A stretch of DNA of 64,000 nucleotides, from assembly GCA_947359465.1 (NCBI GenBank), contig OX375880.1, forward strand, positions 26,116,714 through 26,180,713, written 5' to 3'. Positions 10,341 through 24,400 of this stretch are shown here, piece by piece. The notes beneath the pieces were generated by a model. The model was not told where the DNA came from. It searched no databases and saw only the letters and a program-made list of their open reading frames with translations. Numbering within the stretch: the first letter of the stretch is position 1; each line of letters begins with the position of its first letter. The translations under genes were made by a program, and so were the position numbers. The stretch comes from Metellina segmentata (Eukaryota; Arthropoda; Arachnida; Araneae; Tetragnathidae).

Positions 10341-12101
10341 TCCTTGCTCTTACAAATTTAAACTTGGACATAAGACACAAATAATAGTGTAGTTTCTAGA
10401 TGGTTTTGATTTATGTTAAACAAATATTTATAACGTATAACATTGATGTGAAATATTGCAAGGTAAAGTTTTGAAAGATTAAAGTGCGACAGAAATTAGC
10501 AAAGGTAATCACACATAATCTGGTAAACTTAACAGCTGCACTAGTATCAAATATAAGCAACTTATTCTTTCTGGTTCTTGGGCAGTCTAGATTATTTTGA
10601 TTTTAACCCATAACTGTTACATGAAATTTTTGAAACTTGATAAATATGGTTGTGGGATACCACCAACACAATATTCCAAAATGTTTTATACAATTCAAAA
10701 ATCAGACAGTTTTATAATTTTTTTTTATCGGAACACAGATTTATCATGTATGAATAAAATGTAAACAATTTATTGTTATTTTTTATGTAAAATAATTGGT
10801 TAGACTTGTTTTTGAGAAAAAAAATATTTCTGTTAGTAAAAATCAAGTTTCATAAAAATAATTCCTTCTCCTATTAATATTTAGCTTGCAAGTAACACCT
10901 CATAAAAAAAAATTAGACAAAACATGAAAATATATAAATTGAAATCAAATTTGTCTGTTTAAAAAAATTTCTATGAGCATTGAGAAGTATTTCATAGATA
11001 TATTCCAAGCACATGAAATGGGTTTATACATAACATGCAAGGAAATGAAGCTTTCCTCTATGAACAGCATATAATAAGTGTTATAGTATTCATCCAGAAT
11101 ATGCCAATTCAGTGGAACTTGCAATTAAAAATTCGTCATTGAAAAACAAAATGAAAATATTAAAACTGCCTATTTTATATTTATGTGCAAAATTATAATA
11201 ATTTTTACTGCAGAAAACCTTTTTATTGTGACTAAGTGTCTTTTTTCATGAGCAGACTACAATATTAAATAAATAACTGGAACATTTTAAAAAGTAATGA
11301 ATTTACACTGTTTTAAAATTTCTGTGAACAAATATATTTGAGCATCTTTTTCCATTACATAGAGAAGGTCAGTTCAAAATTGGCTAGGTGCAATTTATAA
11401 TCTCATTGATTGTTTTAAACAAAAACCCACACTGATGAATAAACAGTCTTGTGAGTTACACCTGTTGGTCAATGGCCCAAGAGGGAAATACATGTCTGGT
11501 AATTATAATCCCAATAAAGGAATATTTATATTTAGTGTCTTCAAAGTAGGATGATTTTCAGTAACATTTTTGGTGTGAACTGAGCACAAGAAGTTAATTT
11601 ATTTGTATGAGATAACATGCATCTTGTTCATAGCTATTTCATTCTCATTATTAAACATAAAACACTAGTGAAAATGAAATTAAAATTTAATTGAAATCAA
11701 TGATTTTTTTAGTAAAAATCATTTGATTTAAATTATGCAGGCTTTGCATATTGTACCTCTAAAAGAATTGAAATAATTGTGCCTCTAATATCAAGAATAA
11801 AAAATGCATATTCTGAGTTAAACCCACTGGAGGTATATAATGCTATTTTCTATTTACATGGGGTGGAAGTCAAGTATGGTTTTTTATCCACTAACATTAC
11901 AATTCTATTTGCTGTAACAAAAACTCAATTTCCCTTGAAAATAAGTGTTTTCTGAGTTGATAGGCTAGGCATATAATTTGAAAATGTAACATTTATTTGG
12001 TTCTGTGTATAAAATTTGCAATGTTAATTCACTAAAAAGAAGATTTTACTCTTTGCTCAGAAGACTTTCACTATCTTGAATCTTTTTTTCTCTATTTTCA
12101 G
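10341..12101. other. AT-rich DNA upstream of the protease start, nothing recognised
   Basis: AT-rich sequence without coding exons. Near 11650-11740 there are ATTTAAATCA-like stretches resembling the subterminal motifs of the hAT element at 33.1 kb, possibly an old relic. Presumed intron between a 5' UTR exon and exon 2 of the protease gene. Confidence 0.4.
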
Positions 12102-12105
12102 AAAT

Positions 12106-12400
12106 ATGTCCAAGTTCTTGGCCTTTTATGGAAGTTTCTTACTCGTTTTTATTCACTTTGTCACAGCAAAGTTCCCTTATAATTGTATTCATGAAAAAGT
12201 ATCTAATGAAGACGTTCCTTTTGGAGAGATGTCTTATAAAGCTATGAGGGGAAAACGTGACAGACATGGTGGAATGTATCAACCTTTGATCATCCATACC
12301 CATATTGATGACATTGATCCTAGTATATCGGGAAATGTTTTGTTTAACATTGATGTTGCCTTGAGAAAAGTTGAACGATATATTGCACGAACTCTAGATG
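12106..12400 (+). CDS. LMLN: Protease exon: start codon, signal peptide, propeptide
   Basis: The acceptor TTTTCAG ends at 12101, and the first ATG after it (12106) opens MSKFLAFYGSFLLVFIHFV, a good signal peptide with likely cleavage after VTA. An earlier in-frame ATG at 12076 lies on the intron side of the acceptor and gives a poorer start. The exon continues to YQPLIIHTHIDDID, the first conserved beta segment of M8 proteases. It ends in phase 1 before GTAAAT. Confidence 0.85.
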
Positions 12401-15400
12401 GTAAATTTTGCGTAATTTATTTGTGTGGTGTTATGCTTTATAGAAAGTTTGATATAGTAATGTTACACCTCTACCCTTGAGTCTTTTCACACATGTTTTT
12501 TTTTTTTAATAAATTTTGTATAATTTGTCTTTAAAAGTGATATTTTCTTGTTAAATATAAATATGACAAATTTTAAACTATTTATATGAAATTCTCAGTA
12601 ATTATCATTCTTTATAAAGTTTTACACAAATTATTTTTATTAAAATTATTTGTAAACTAAAATTTTTTGTATGAAGATGAAGAAATTTAGGGCTTTGTGA
12701 TTATTTTTATTTTAAAAATCTAATAGACCAATCTTCATATATTATCAAGTGGAAATCCAATTGGTTAATTGAACACACATTAAATAGATCAACCTACTAA
12801 AAGATTCTTGCCGATTTAAATCAAGCATTTATTACTTAAAAGAAATCATTGATTAAAATCTAAATTTTAAATGTTCTTTTTTTTTCTTTCTTTATTAATA
12901 ACAGGACTTAGACAGTTGACTTGGTACTATTTTTTAACCTTTGCAATTAGAGGTATCGTTTAAGCAAAATCATCTCAAGTGCTCCTATTTTCAAAATTTT
13001 GATGACCTTTTTTTGTAATTCACCAAGCGTCAACAAAAATGTAGTCCTCCTCTATTTTTAACTAGTAGCAGACAGAAAAAATATTCAGATTTTTCTTCAG
13101 GGAGAAAATTTTTTCAGGGATGGCAATTTCAAGGTTTTGGCACTGAGCCTTGACAGTTATAAAAAAATATGAGAATCTTTGATTGTTAAATTGTCAAAAA
13201 AAAAACCTCTTTTAAAATATTTTGTTTTTAATTTTGAAATTTAATTTTTTTAGCGAGATCTTTGTATCTAAATTGCTACTGAAAGTAAATTTACTTTTAC
13301 TAGTTACAAGTACTGTTTAAGAGAAAACTTTTGACTGCTATTTCACAAGTGCTTTGACTGGCAGCAATATAATACTGAAATTATAATAACCTGTTATTGG
13401 ATAAATTACTGCGTTCTGATGTTCTCAATAAAAATAAAAAAATTATTTTTCATTCCCTGCTTGGTGATACCATTTTGTACATTCACTTATAAAATCTTTA
13501 TTCTTCTGACATTAGGAGTGTACAACACATTCTTCTTTGTATTTCTTCTAGTGAGTCGAACATTCAATCCATTTCTTTTGGAACGTCTAAATTGCGTGAA
13601 AAAATGGAAAACTGGTCCAAATAAGGGCAAGTGAGTAAATATTTTAATATTTATTATCAGACATAAAAGCTCAACCACTTCAATAAATTGGAAGTATTTT
13701 CCCTCTTAACAATGCTTGTTTCTTTCTAAAGAATTGACTTGACAGCTAAAACTTAATTTTTATTCTAATTTTTTTTTAACATTGCATTTACGAAATTTAT
13801 TTTATTTAGGTTTTATATTTCTTAAAGGTCAGACTTAAACCTTTTTAGTGGAGATTCCTATTGGAAGTTAAAGTAAAGTATGCCAATATAACTATTATAT
13901 GAATTTCTTCAGATTTTAATTCATTCACAATTTAAAATGATTTTCCTATTTCTGAAGTGATTAAACAAAATTTTTGCCCCTACCATTTCAAAACTGCAAA
14001 AAGGTGTGAACTTATAAAATGGTTTTTGGCAATTAACTTAAACTAGCCTTACAGATGTATGGCTAGTTTAGTTAACTATATATTAGTTAATTAGTTATTA
14101 CTCCTACAATAAAAAATAAGTGGAAATATCTTTGCAAGTGTATAGGACCACTCCCAGACAAGTTGCATGGTTTTGAAAAGTCTTAGTTAATATTAGGGAA
14201 CTGGTAGTAACATGAATGAAAAGCTTCCACAACTGTCTTCAGTGCAAATTCTGATTGTTAATATCATTTGGCACTGAAAGCAATAGCATTAATAATGATA
14301 ATGAGGTGCCTAGAAATCCACAACTATCACCATTCCCGCTTTTGTTATGGCAGCCCTTCTAATGAACTTTTCTTTCCACCTATTCAAAACTTGTCTGACC
14401 CAATGGTCAACAGCCTTCTCATTAGAGCCACATTATACTGCTGTTTCTGTTACATCGATGAATTACACATATGCTTGTCAAATGTTTCTTCTGCAATGCG
14501 TTTGTTTCAAATATGACGTGGAAAACTTTTATAAAATCACTTTGAATGTTTTAACATGCAGTTGGATTTATGGTCTTTAAATACATTTGTGTTCACTTGA
14601 ATTGTAAGGCATGGTATTTTTCAAAATAATTTGTGGTGAAGGTGCTTTTTATTTTTATTTTACTTTTACATTTCAGATGTTCACAGGCTAAATCAGGACC
14701 CGAGTTATGTTCTTTAAAATTGACTGAAATTGTTGTAAGTTTTTATTTGAATCATTAAATATGAAATTATCCCGAGAGTGGTGTTTAATCCTATAAGTAG
14801 TTTGGATGTAAAGTTTTACTAATTCTATTTATTAAAAGAAAATCCCATTTAAGGTATCGATCTGGTATTTTGTTTTGCACATTCCAAATCCATTGAAATT
14901 TTCTTTCTATCTTTTACGATAGTAAAGATAGAAACTTGGACTAGAGAATAAAAAAACAATGATGACGTTCACATAAGAACTGAAACTCGTGGGATAGGAA
15001 GTTGAACAAGCTGCTTAGATCGTGCTATTCTTATTACTCACCTCAAATCATATGAGCATAATCATTTCAGTCGTCACATTGAAATCGTACCTTAACAGGG
15101 CATGGATCCATAATTGGATTCATGACTACAAATTAATCTCTAATAAAAGAAGCCAGGGTAGCCCAATTGTTAGAGTAGCAGATTAGCAACTGGAGGGTTG
15201 CGAGTTTCAACCTCCATTCAACCAAAGTGTGGGGGCTGGTGCTTGTTTAATCTGTTGTGGTCTCAAATGTCCTCATGTTGACATGGTGTGTAAGTTTGGA
15301 GAAAGGGGGGCCAGCTCAGGTGTGACCGTCTTCTGACCATGGTTCAAAATTATGAGGTGTTGTACTCGAATCTTGCACTTTGAGATTGATTGCAAAACGT

Positions 15401-18400
15401 TACCACTTGCCTATTGTGTTGCTCCAATGCAATGTCAATTCATTATTATTGATTTTATTAAAGTTAAAATAATATGATTTAAATTTAGTCCTGTCTTGGT
15501 TGCATGTATATTTAGTATTAATTATATTTTTATTTTTTAAGATTCCTGATAGATATCTAGCTAAATTGGAAATTTTTGATGACAATGATGATCGACCAGT
15601 TTCTCTAACCAAAGAGGGTGAAGGTGTGAAGGACGCTAACTTTATCCTGTTTGTTATCAGTAGGACCACTTCTTGGTGCAAAGAGAGTGTATGAATTTTT
15701 TTATTATGCTACCAAACATGCATTTGTTTTATCTTATGTATGTTACTGACATTATGTCTGTTGAAGTGCCATATATACAAGGGCTAATCAGAAAGTAACT
15801 TTCGTTTCACCACTGCGTGACGAGAGATGGCGATAGCGCCCCATCTCGGCGTTGGAGCGTCTACTGAATCATTATGCAATGGGTGGTGATCATATAGGTG
15901 CAAGTTGTCTCTGGTTTGTTCACTGTGAATGTTTAAAATGTGTGCTGCAATCGAAAATCCTCTGAGTTGTGAAGTGGGATCAGCGATTAGGTTTTTGTTA
16001 AAAAAAAAACCAGACCAATTGAAAGTTATCGGGAACTTTGTTCGGTGTATGGAAACGACGTAATGAGTGAAGCCGGACCTTGCCCCAAGTGATTTTCACT
16101 TGTTCCCACACATGAAGACCTGGCTCGCAGCACAGCGCTTCAACTATGGCGAGGAAATGCATCTGGGTGTCCGTTCATGGTTGAAGTCTCAGGCAGCAAC
16201 ATTCTATGACGATGGAATTAACAAGCTGGTGTACCATTATGTAAACTCTCCAACTGTTACGGACTTTCCATAGTTGCTACGAAAATCAGGTGATAACTTC
16301 GGAGCTTCAGATGTATAGCAAAAAACTACGGATCTTGTACAAAAAACGACAAAATACTCTGAAATAATATAAAAATGAATATGGAAGTTTGTTACAATGT
16401 CAAACTAAGCAATGAATACTTAAAAAAAGCAAAAATTTCTTGCTATTCTATGCAAAAAAATTGTAGATGAAATGTTAATAAATAGGTAATTAGTTTGATT
16501 AACAAAATTGTCTTGTGTGACTTTTAAAATTAGATTCATTCACTTATGTATTTAGTTAATAATTTTCTTAGATGATTTTGAATATTGTTTAAAAATGTTT
16601 GTATTCAATAGTTTTTTTATTTTAATGATTTATTAATTATTTTTTATTTAGTAACTTTTTATTAATTTTAATAATTAATCAATAATTTATTGATACTATG
16701 CCATATGTAATATGTCGGTAAGAAGTGCTACTAATGATTTGGGTTACCAATGTTGGAGAGTGTTATGATAAGTGTCTTAATTCATTTGGAGATAATGTTG
16801 AAAAATAGCTGACCAATGTGGTTTTTCAAATGTAAGTAATAAAAAATGTTTCCTTTCATTTTTTTTTTAATTCTAAAATGTTAGTTACTTTCTGAATAGC
16901 CCTCGTATTTAAATCAAGCAGACTTAATTCACTTTAATAATACTTCTGTACTCATAGGATCTGGATAGAAGCTCAAGATCACAAATAGAATTCTGTAATG
17001 CACAAAACTTTCATTGTGTCTGTGGAAAATGAGAAAATATACAGAATTATTTACACAACTTATGAAATCACAACTATTTCTTTGATTGGGATTTTGATAT
17101 TAATTTGTTTTGGGACTTTGCGATAAAATTCACTGAATTGAGCTTTGCAAAATCAAATCTCGTTTTTTTTACTAGCCTCACTTATTCCGACAAACAACGT
17201 AAATGAATGACACTGTCAACGAAATCGAAAACAAGTTAAACAGTAATTGCAGAAATTATACGAATTCAAAAGCAAGTTATGCTTTTAAAAAGTCAACCTC
17301 ACTGAATCTGACATTGCCAAATTAAGCAGTAATAAGCAAAAAATAACATAAATGATTAAAATTAAATATCGCTATACTTTCAAAACATCTTAAAGCTAAA
17401 GGAAAAAAAGCAAGAAACAATACAACCTGATGCAACTGCACAGGACTGTGACTTAAATCAAACAGAACGTTAATTCTTCCAATTTACATCAAGTAGAAAG
17501 AAAATCTGTTAAGAACTCTGGAAAAGAACCAATGAAATCAAAGGAAAATAAATTTTGCTTTGGATACCATTAAACCAGTACACCACAGCAGAGAGTGGAA
17601 TGCTAGGAAAAAGAAGAACTGTGCAGAAGGGAAAGAATAAATAAATTTTAAGCTAATAAATAAATTAAAATGTTCTAGATTAAATTTTAAAATTTGGGCT
17701 TCAAGGAGCATTTAGTCACCTTTAGGACTACCTATGTGCCAAATTTCATGGCTGTAAGTGCTATAGATTCATCTGGTTGCCTCACACACACAAACACTTC
17801 CTTTTATAATCCTTCCTTTTATAGTAGAGGTACTAAATGTATTGACATTGCTCAGGTTGAATTAATTTTATTTAAAGCAGTTTTTTGCAACCATTATCCA
17901 TGAAGTACTTACCTTGCTATAATGATCTCTTAAATACTTTTTTAGTTCTAAATGCTGCAAAAGGAAAAATATTTTATTTATATGTATTGAATAAGCAAGT
18001 GAACTTATTTCTACATGCCGTGGTAAATTATGTGTGTGTAGAAGCGTTATATGACTTACTAAAGTGCTGAAAAATATAATGGAATTATAATTGATAGTGT
18101 ATTTAAATCAATGTGGCAAGATGAATTATAGTCGATTTCATCATATTAATTTTGCAATCATCATTCTTCATCAATTTGTCGCATAACATTGAATGGTACC
18201 TTGTGTTCAACTGCTTGAAAACCACTGATGTAGATCCTAAGTGATCCAAGTTAATTGTTTCTGTTTTATTGAAAAAATATATAAATATTTTGTTGCTTGA
18301 AGAATTTTCGCTATGTTCTGTGAACAATTGTGGAATTTATTCTTATGAATTGTTTTTAGTGAAAAAATAATTTTTAATAGCTATAATAGCCACACACATC

Positions 18401-21400
18401 ATCTGCTCCATGTATACAATTCACAACTCTGAACAAGTTATTGCACTTTATGCTGGCTTACATAAGTGTTGATTTTTTTTTAGGGCGTACAAGCATATGG
18501 ATCATTTTGCAGACTTGATAGTCATAACAGACCTGTTGCGGGAATAATGAATATGTGCCCTGAATATTTTTCAAAGAAACTGTATAAACCATCTCATTAT
18601 TACAATGTATGTATTGTAGCAATTTGATATTTTTTACCAATGTGATTCCTTGTTAATATTTTAATATTGAATGTATTTTTTAAATTTGTCATAAACAATA
18701 ACTAAGCAATAGAACTACATTGATGTCTTGTGTTAATCACAATGCCCTATATTTTGCCATTCCAAATTGATTAATATCAGCTGCTTTTTAGTGTAAAAGT
18801 TTCTGATACTGGTATTGTCTCGTTTGTTTACACTGAAAATCCCTCTCATAAAAAATTAAGTAGAACAAAACAAATTATTATTTTATAATTTTCATTCCTT
18901 AAATTGAAAAATTATAAACTTAGAAAGATTAGTATACTAGAAAGTAAAGATAGTTTTATGTCATTTTCTTGAATGAAAGTGAATTTATTATTATTTAGTT
19001 TATTCTTTTCTTTAACACAGGTGATTATGCATGAAATGATACATATTCTTGGTTTCTCTTTACATCTTTATCCCAAGTTCAAAACATGTAATTCAGGTAA
19101 TGTTTTATCTTTTAACAAATTTGTCTAAATGGTACAGAAGCTTTTGATTTATAAGTAAGCAGTCAGCACTTATACCATACTCTGTTCAATATCCCAGTGT
19201 TATTTAAAAATATATCCCATATTTTGAAAAATATTTTCATTCAAACTGGAATTTAGGAATTTGCTGTGTCATTTATTCAGAAATTTTGAAAACAAACCAG
19301 TTGAATTTAGTTCATTGAGTATATTTAATTGCATCACACTCATGTGGGGTGCATTGAAGAAATATGTGTTCGGGTTTATATTGTCACTCCAAAAATTGAG
19401 GATAGTATACATAAATGAGCTTCATTGATTTTTCTTATTTAATTTAATAATTTTGAAATAATAAGCATAAATATGCAAATTTTAACGTCTCTACATACTA
19501 AAATCAGGCATTCTATTATTTATATATAAATATAAAATAAATTGATTTAAATCTTTGACTTACAAGTGAAATGCACTAAATCTCAAAACATAGTTCTGAG
19601 AAAATGAAGAGGGAAAATTTATACTCATTAAGCATGTTTCTCAAGAAGAAATATAACCTTAATGCTAAGAAAAGTCAAAGTGAACTTCGCCAGTCTAAAA
19701 TTAACCACATTGTGGTCTAGTAAAGTTAAAAAATTTGTATCTCGAAATTTGTGATTTGTTCACATATATGAATTACTGTACATAAGGATTCTAAAAAACA
19801 ATTGAGCAAATTTGTGTGTCAAAAAAATTAGAAATATATTTCTGGAAAATCATTTAAATTTTTCTATGTTTTCAAACTTGAAATGTATAAGCTAAATTCA
19901 AGTAAGTCTTCAGGAATGAGCATTCCCCTGAAGTAACAACCAAAGCAGATATCACACTAAAACGTTATGGAATCGGTAAAAAAAAATTTGTTGCTTTTAT
20001 ACCACAACAAAAATTTTGACAAAATAACCACATCTATGGGTTGAAATATTCCATGGATTCTATCAACCTTTAAAAAGATTCTATTGGTTCTTTGCTTAGT
20101 TTAAAATCCTTTGGAGTAATGAGGAACTTGCACCAGTGAGGTAAATGCTCATTTCTGTGTTTTATTAATAGATTGATCGTCAAAATGTTAAAAAACGACA
20201 GTTAAAACCCATAAAATGGACTTAATTAATTAAAATTTAAAGTTTTGAATTACTGAAAAGTACGGCAAAAGCACGACCTCAAAACGCTACGTGACGTCAT
20301 TGTGTACCACGATGTAATGTTTCCGTTTGTCTAGCTCATTGAAATTTCATATTGCTTGCTCTTTTAATTTTTAAACGATTTATTTAAAAAAACATTTCTT
20401 GCTATTTCAACGTTGCTATAAAAGTAAACAGAACCGTCATAGTGCATAGTGTCGTCACAAGAAGCGGCGTATGAAAACTAGCGTTTTTGAGATGAAGTAA
20501 ATAGTACGAACTTAAAATTTTTTTATTTCAACTTTACAGGCTATAAAATTTTAAAAAAAGATACTTTCCATCATATTTTTCCATTTTCTGTTTTATAAAA
20601 ATGTAAACAAAAAACGTGCAAGTTCCTCATTCTCTCTCTAAATTAGTTCTTTCCTTAGAAAAGAATAATTTTGAAGGATTCAGTCTTTTCTCAGAATATT
20701 ATTCTTTGGAAGTGTTCTATTGGTTCTTTCCTTACAGTATAATCATTTAGAAATATTTTAATGGCCAAGATTAAAATTGATTAGAAGACGTACAGGGAAG
20801 ACTACAGGCTGTTAGATGGAATTATATATGTGATATATACGAAATGATTTTTCAGATATTGTAGCTTACGGTGTGAAAGTTGTAAAAGTTGAAAACTATA
20901 CCTTTAGTAGCTGATTTATTGTCACATGGAATGCATGAAAGATAAAAATTGTATATTGTGTGAACATGTGAAAGTTTTTCAATGGTTGAAGATTTATTGC
21001 AACTTTTAGTTTGTATAAAGAACATGTTATTTTAAACTACTGCAGTCAAACTTGCAATCGATTTTAATGTTTTATGATTACATTTTTTCTATAAGAAATT
21101 ACGTTATTTATATTATTTAATTTTGCTATCATTCAGAGTATGACTGTCAAGTACCAAAGAAAATTGTGAGCACCGATAGTCATGGCATTCAAAGACTGGT
21201 CTTTCCCGATATTGTTGAGAGCATGCAAGCTCATTTCAATTGCTCTGAAGATGATTTCGGAGGACCTTTAGAAGAATACACAAAAGAAGATAAAATATCA
21301 AATGAAAAAGTGAGTATTTATTTTTCATCTGATATAATATCTCTTAAGTTTATATTACCTTCATTATGTATTTTTCCATTTAAATTTTCCATGGTGAAAA

Positions 21401-24400
21401 GTATTATTTGATATCTGAAAAGTTTGTTCTTTAATTTATATATGTTTTAATAATCTTTGGGTATAGCTGTATGCTTTGGTGGATGCAACATTGTAACCAA
21501 GACAACTTTTTGTCAGATTTTTAGATTGAATTTAAGTTTTTCATTTTTGTGGTATTTTTTACTTCTTTAAAATGATGTAATTACTTAAAAATATAATTAA
21601 ATTTTATTCTGCAAACAACCCATAATTTAAAATTCTATATTGTTCTATAGCATATTTTATAAATTATGGAAATTATTATTTTTAGCGCTTAATGATGTGA
21701 GAAAATTAAAAACTCTCAATGTCTTACAATTACCTTATAAAAATTGTTTCTTTTTGTATCTTTCTGGGATGAATTTTGAGTACATAAAGGAATAGATTTT
21801 TTTTAACCAATCACTTCACGTTTGTTTTTCAGAAATATACATCTCACTGGCATCCTCTCCTTATGTATACTAGTATAATGACACCATCAATATTGGAGGT
21901 AAGTAGGTTACAATGAAACGAAATCGAACACTTCTAAATTGTGATATTATTTATTAATTATTTTAAATGACCTTTAATAAAATAAGAATAATACATATTT
22001 ATTATGTTATTTGTATATTGGTACATGGCAACTAACAGAAACAATATAATATCGGCCTTTACGAAATTCATTCGCTAATTTTGCAATCTATTTATATAAA
22101 ACGCTTATGCGTTGCGGAAAAGTGTCTTTATTTCTTTCTTCCCACTCTCAACAGTCAGTTTATTTACAAATCTCAACCCTGCCATTGAGGATTTCGCTGT
22201 TCCGTTAAGCTACTTGCTTACGCATTATATGAACATTCGTTACTTTTTTATAAATTTAAGAATTTAAAATGAGTTTTTTGTGATCTATTGACTACAATTT
22301 GCACAGAAGAGAGCAGTGTGCTAAGGAATCCCTTGATGAAAGATTTCAGTGATGATCAGCTAGAAATAGTGCCGACAGGCTTAATCGAGCTAGAGCTCAT
22401 GGTGAGCAACAAATTGCTAATAGGGTGAATTCCCAAATCGAAACGAACGTTTCCGAGCACAATTGCGAAATGATGACGGAAATATGCAACTTTTGTCAAG
22501 CACTTTATTGGAAAAATGAATTAAACTCCAGCAATAAGTATACTAAATGCTGTCACGATGGTAAAGCATGTTTAACGAATCTGGCGGAAACTCACGATCT
22601 TTTAAAAGAATTGCTCACTAACAATTCACTAGAGACCAGAAACTATCAACTCCATATAAGGGAATACAATGCTGCATTAGCTTTTGCCTCTATGGCGGCT
22701 GAAGTAAAATCACCTCATGGCACTGGCCCATATTGCGTTAGAATACACGGTCAGATTTACCATAGGGTTGCTCCACTGTATTCTAATGAAAAATTTAAAC
22801 CTGTCTAAGGAAAACTGTATATTATGTATATTTTTGAACAGTCAGCGTTTGGAGAACAATCCATCTTGCCTGCGTTCTGTGATGATGAAGTTGGATGCAT
22901 TGCTCCGTACAATAAACTCTTATGCTGCATCATATTTGCAAATGTATCAGTTGATTCAATCGAATCCCACTGTAAATGTCAAAATGATTTTTATGGAACA
23001 TCCCGACTTGGATATGCACCAATATACAGAGGCTGTTCGCACATTTTTTAGACGATTTTGGTTAGCGGTAATAAAAAATCGTTTGCTGCAAAAGAAATAA
23101 TTGCAGTTGTACTATGTTTTTAAAAGTCAAAATTATTGTCTGCAGCTTGAGAGATTTGTTTTTATTCAAAATGGCGTTTTTAACAAAGCAGTGGTTCGAA
23201 GGCTATATTTATGCTCTTTCCGAAGAGAAATATTCATATTACGTTATCCAAAAACGATGTGAGATTCATGGTTTTGTGATATCTAAAGCGTCGATAGGTA
23301 ATATCATCAACAAGAAAGGGAAAAAACGTCAAATTGGAGCCTCAAGTGGAAAAAATTCCAAACAAGTATCCAAGGAAGGAACAGACATCTTCGACTATTG
23401 CAAAGGTACGTTGTTTAATGTTAAAAGAAAATCCCCCTAGTCAAAGGACAGTTGCAAAATCATTAAAATGCCTGGTGTCCACTGTAAAGAAAATGATAAA
23501 CGTTGATTTAAATCTTAAGAAAGTGAAAAAACGCAACGTGCATCGTCTTTCTCCAAAGCATATCGCTGAACACAGGACATGCTGCCGAATTCTATATGAG
23601 AAATACTTATCCAAAGAAAAATGGAAAAAAATTGTTACAATAGATGAATCATGGGTGTATTTAAATGATTGCAGCAAAAAAAGTGCCATTTATTATCATA
23701 AAAGGGGATAAAAAAATTTAAGTACATGGTTCACAGAATCAAAAGAAAGTTTTTCTAAGGGATTCATGATTGTTGCTGGTTTTTCATATAATGGCAAGTT
23801 AAAAATAAAGAGAGTGGAAAAAAATGTCAAGCTTAACTCCAAACACTATCAGGAACATATTTTATCGTCAATTTTTCTGAATGAAATACCATTGCTTTAC
23901 CCACAGTGCCATCAATCTGTGAAACTCCATCAAGACAAAGCTAGCAGTCACACATCAAAATCCACTTTAAATTTCCTAAAAGAAATGGAACAAAAAACCG
24001 GTATCAAGGCCATAGTCTTTACTGATATCTGTACTAAATCTCCTGATGTATCACCTATGGATTTTTGTGCTTTCGGACTTTTAAAATCTGCATTATCCAA
24101 ACGTCGTCCCACAACCCTTACAGGACTCTGGAAAGCTGTTCGGGAGGAATGGGATAGAATACCTCTTCTGACACTTTAAAAGGCATTATTATCCTGGAAA
24201 TTAAGGTGTCGAAAGATAGTTCAGAATAAGGGCTATTAAATAGAACATTTAAAACACAAGAATTTTATGTAATTTAGTTTTGTGAATACAATATACATTG
24301 TCTAAAAAATGTGTGAATAGCCTCTGTAATGCACCTACTTCCAGGACTGAGGTTGCAGCCATATTTGTCGGAGATGATGGCGAACCGTCAGCAAATAGGG

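Noticed and set aside
12076..12105. Upstream in-frame ATG giving a start ten residues earlier
   Set aside because: It lies in the polypyrimidine tract before a good acceptor (AG at 12100-12101), and the ATG at 12106 gives a better signal peptide.
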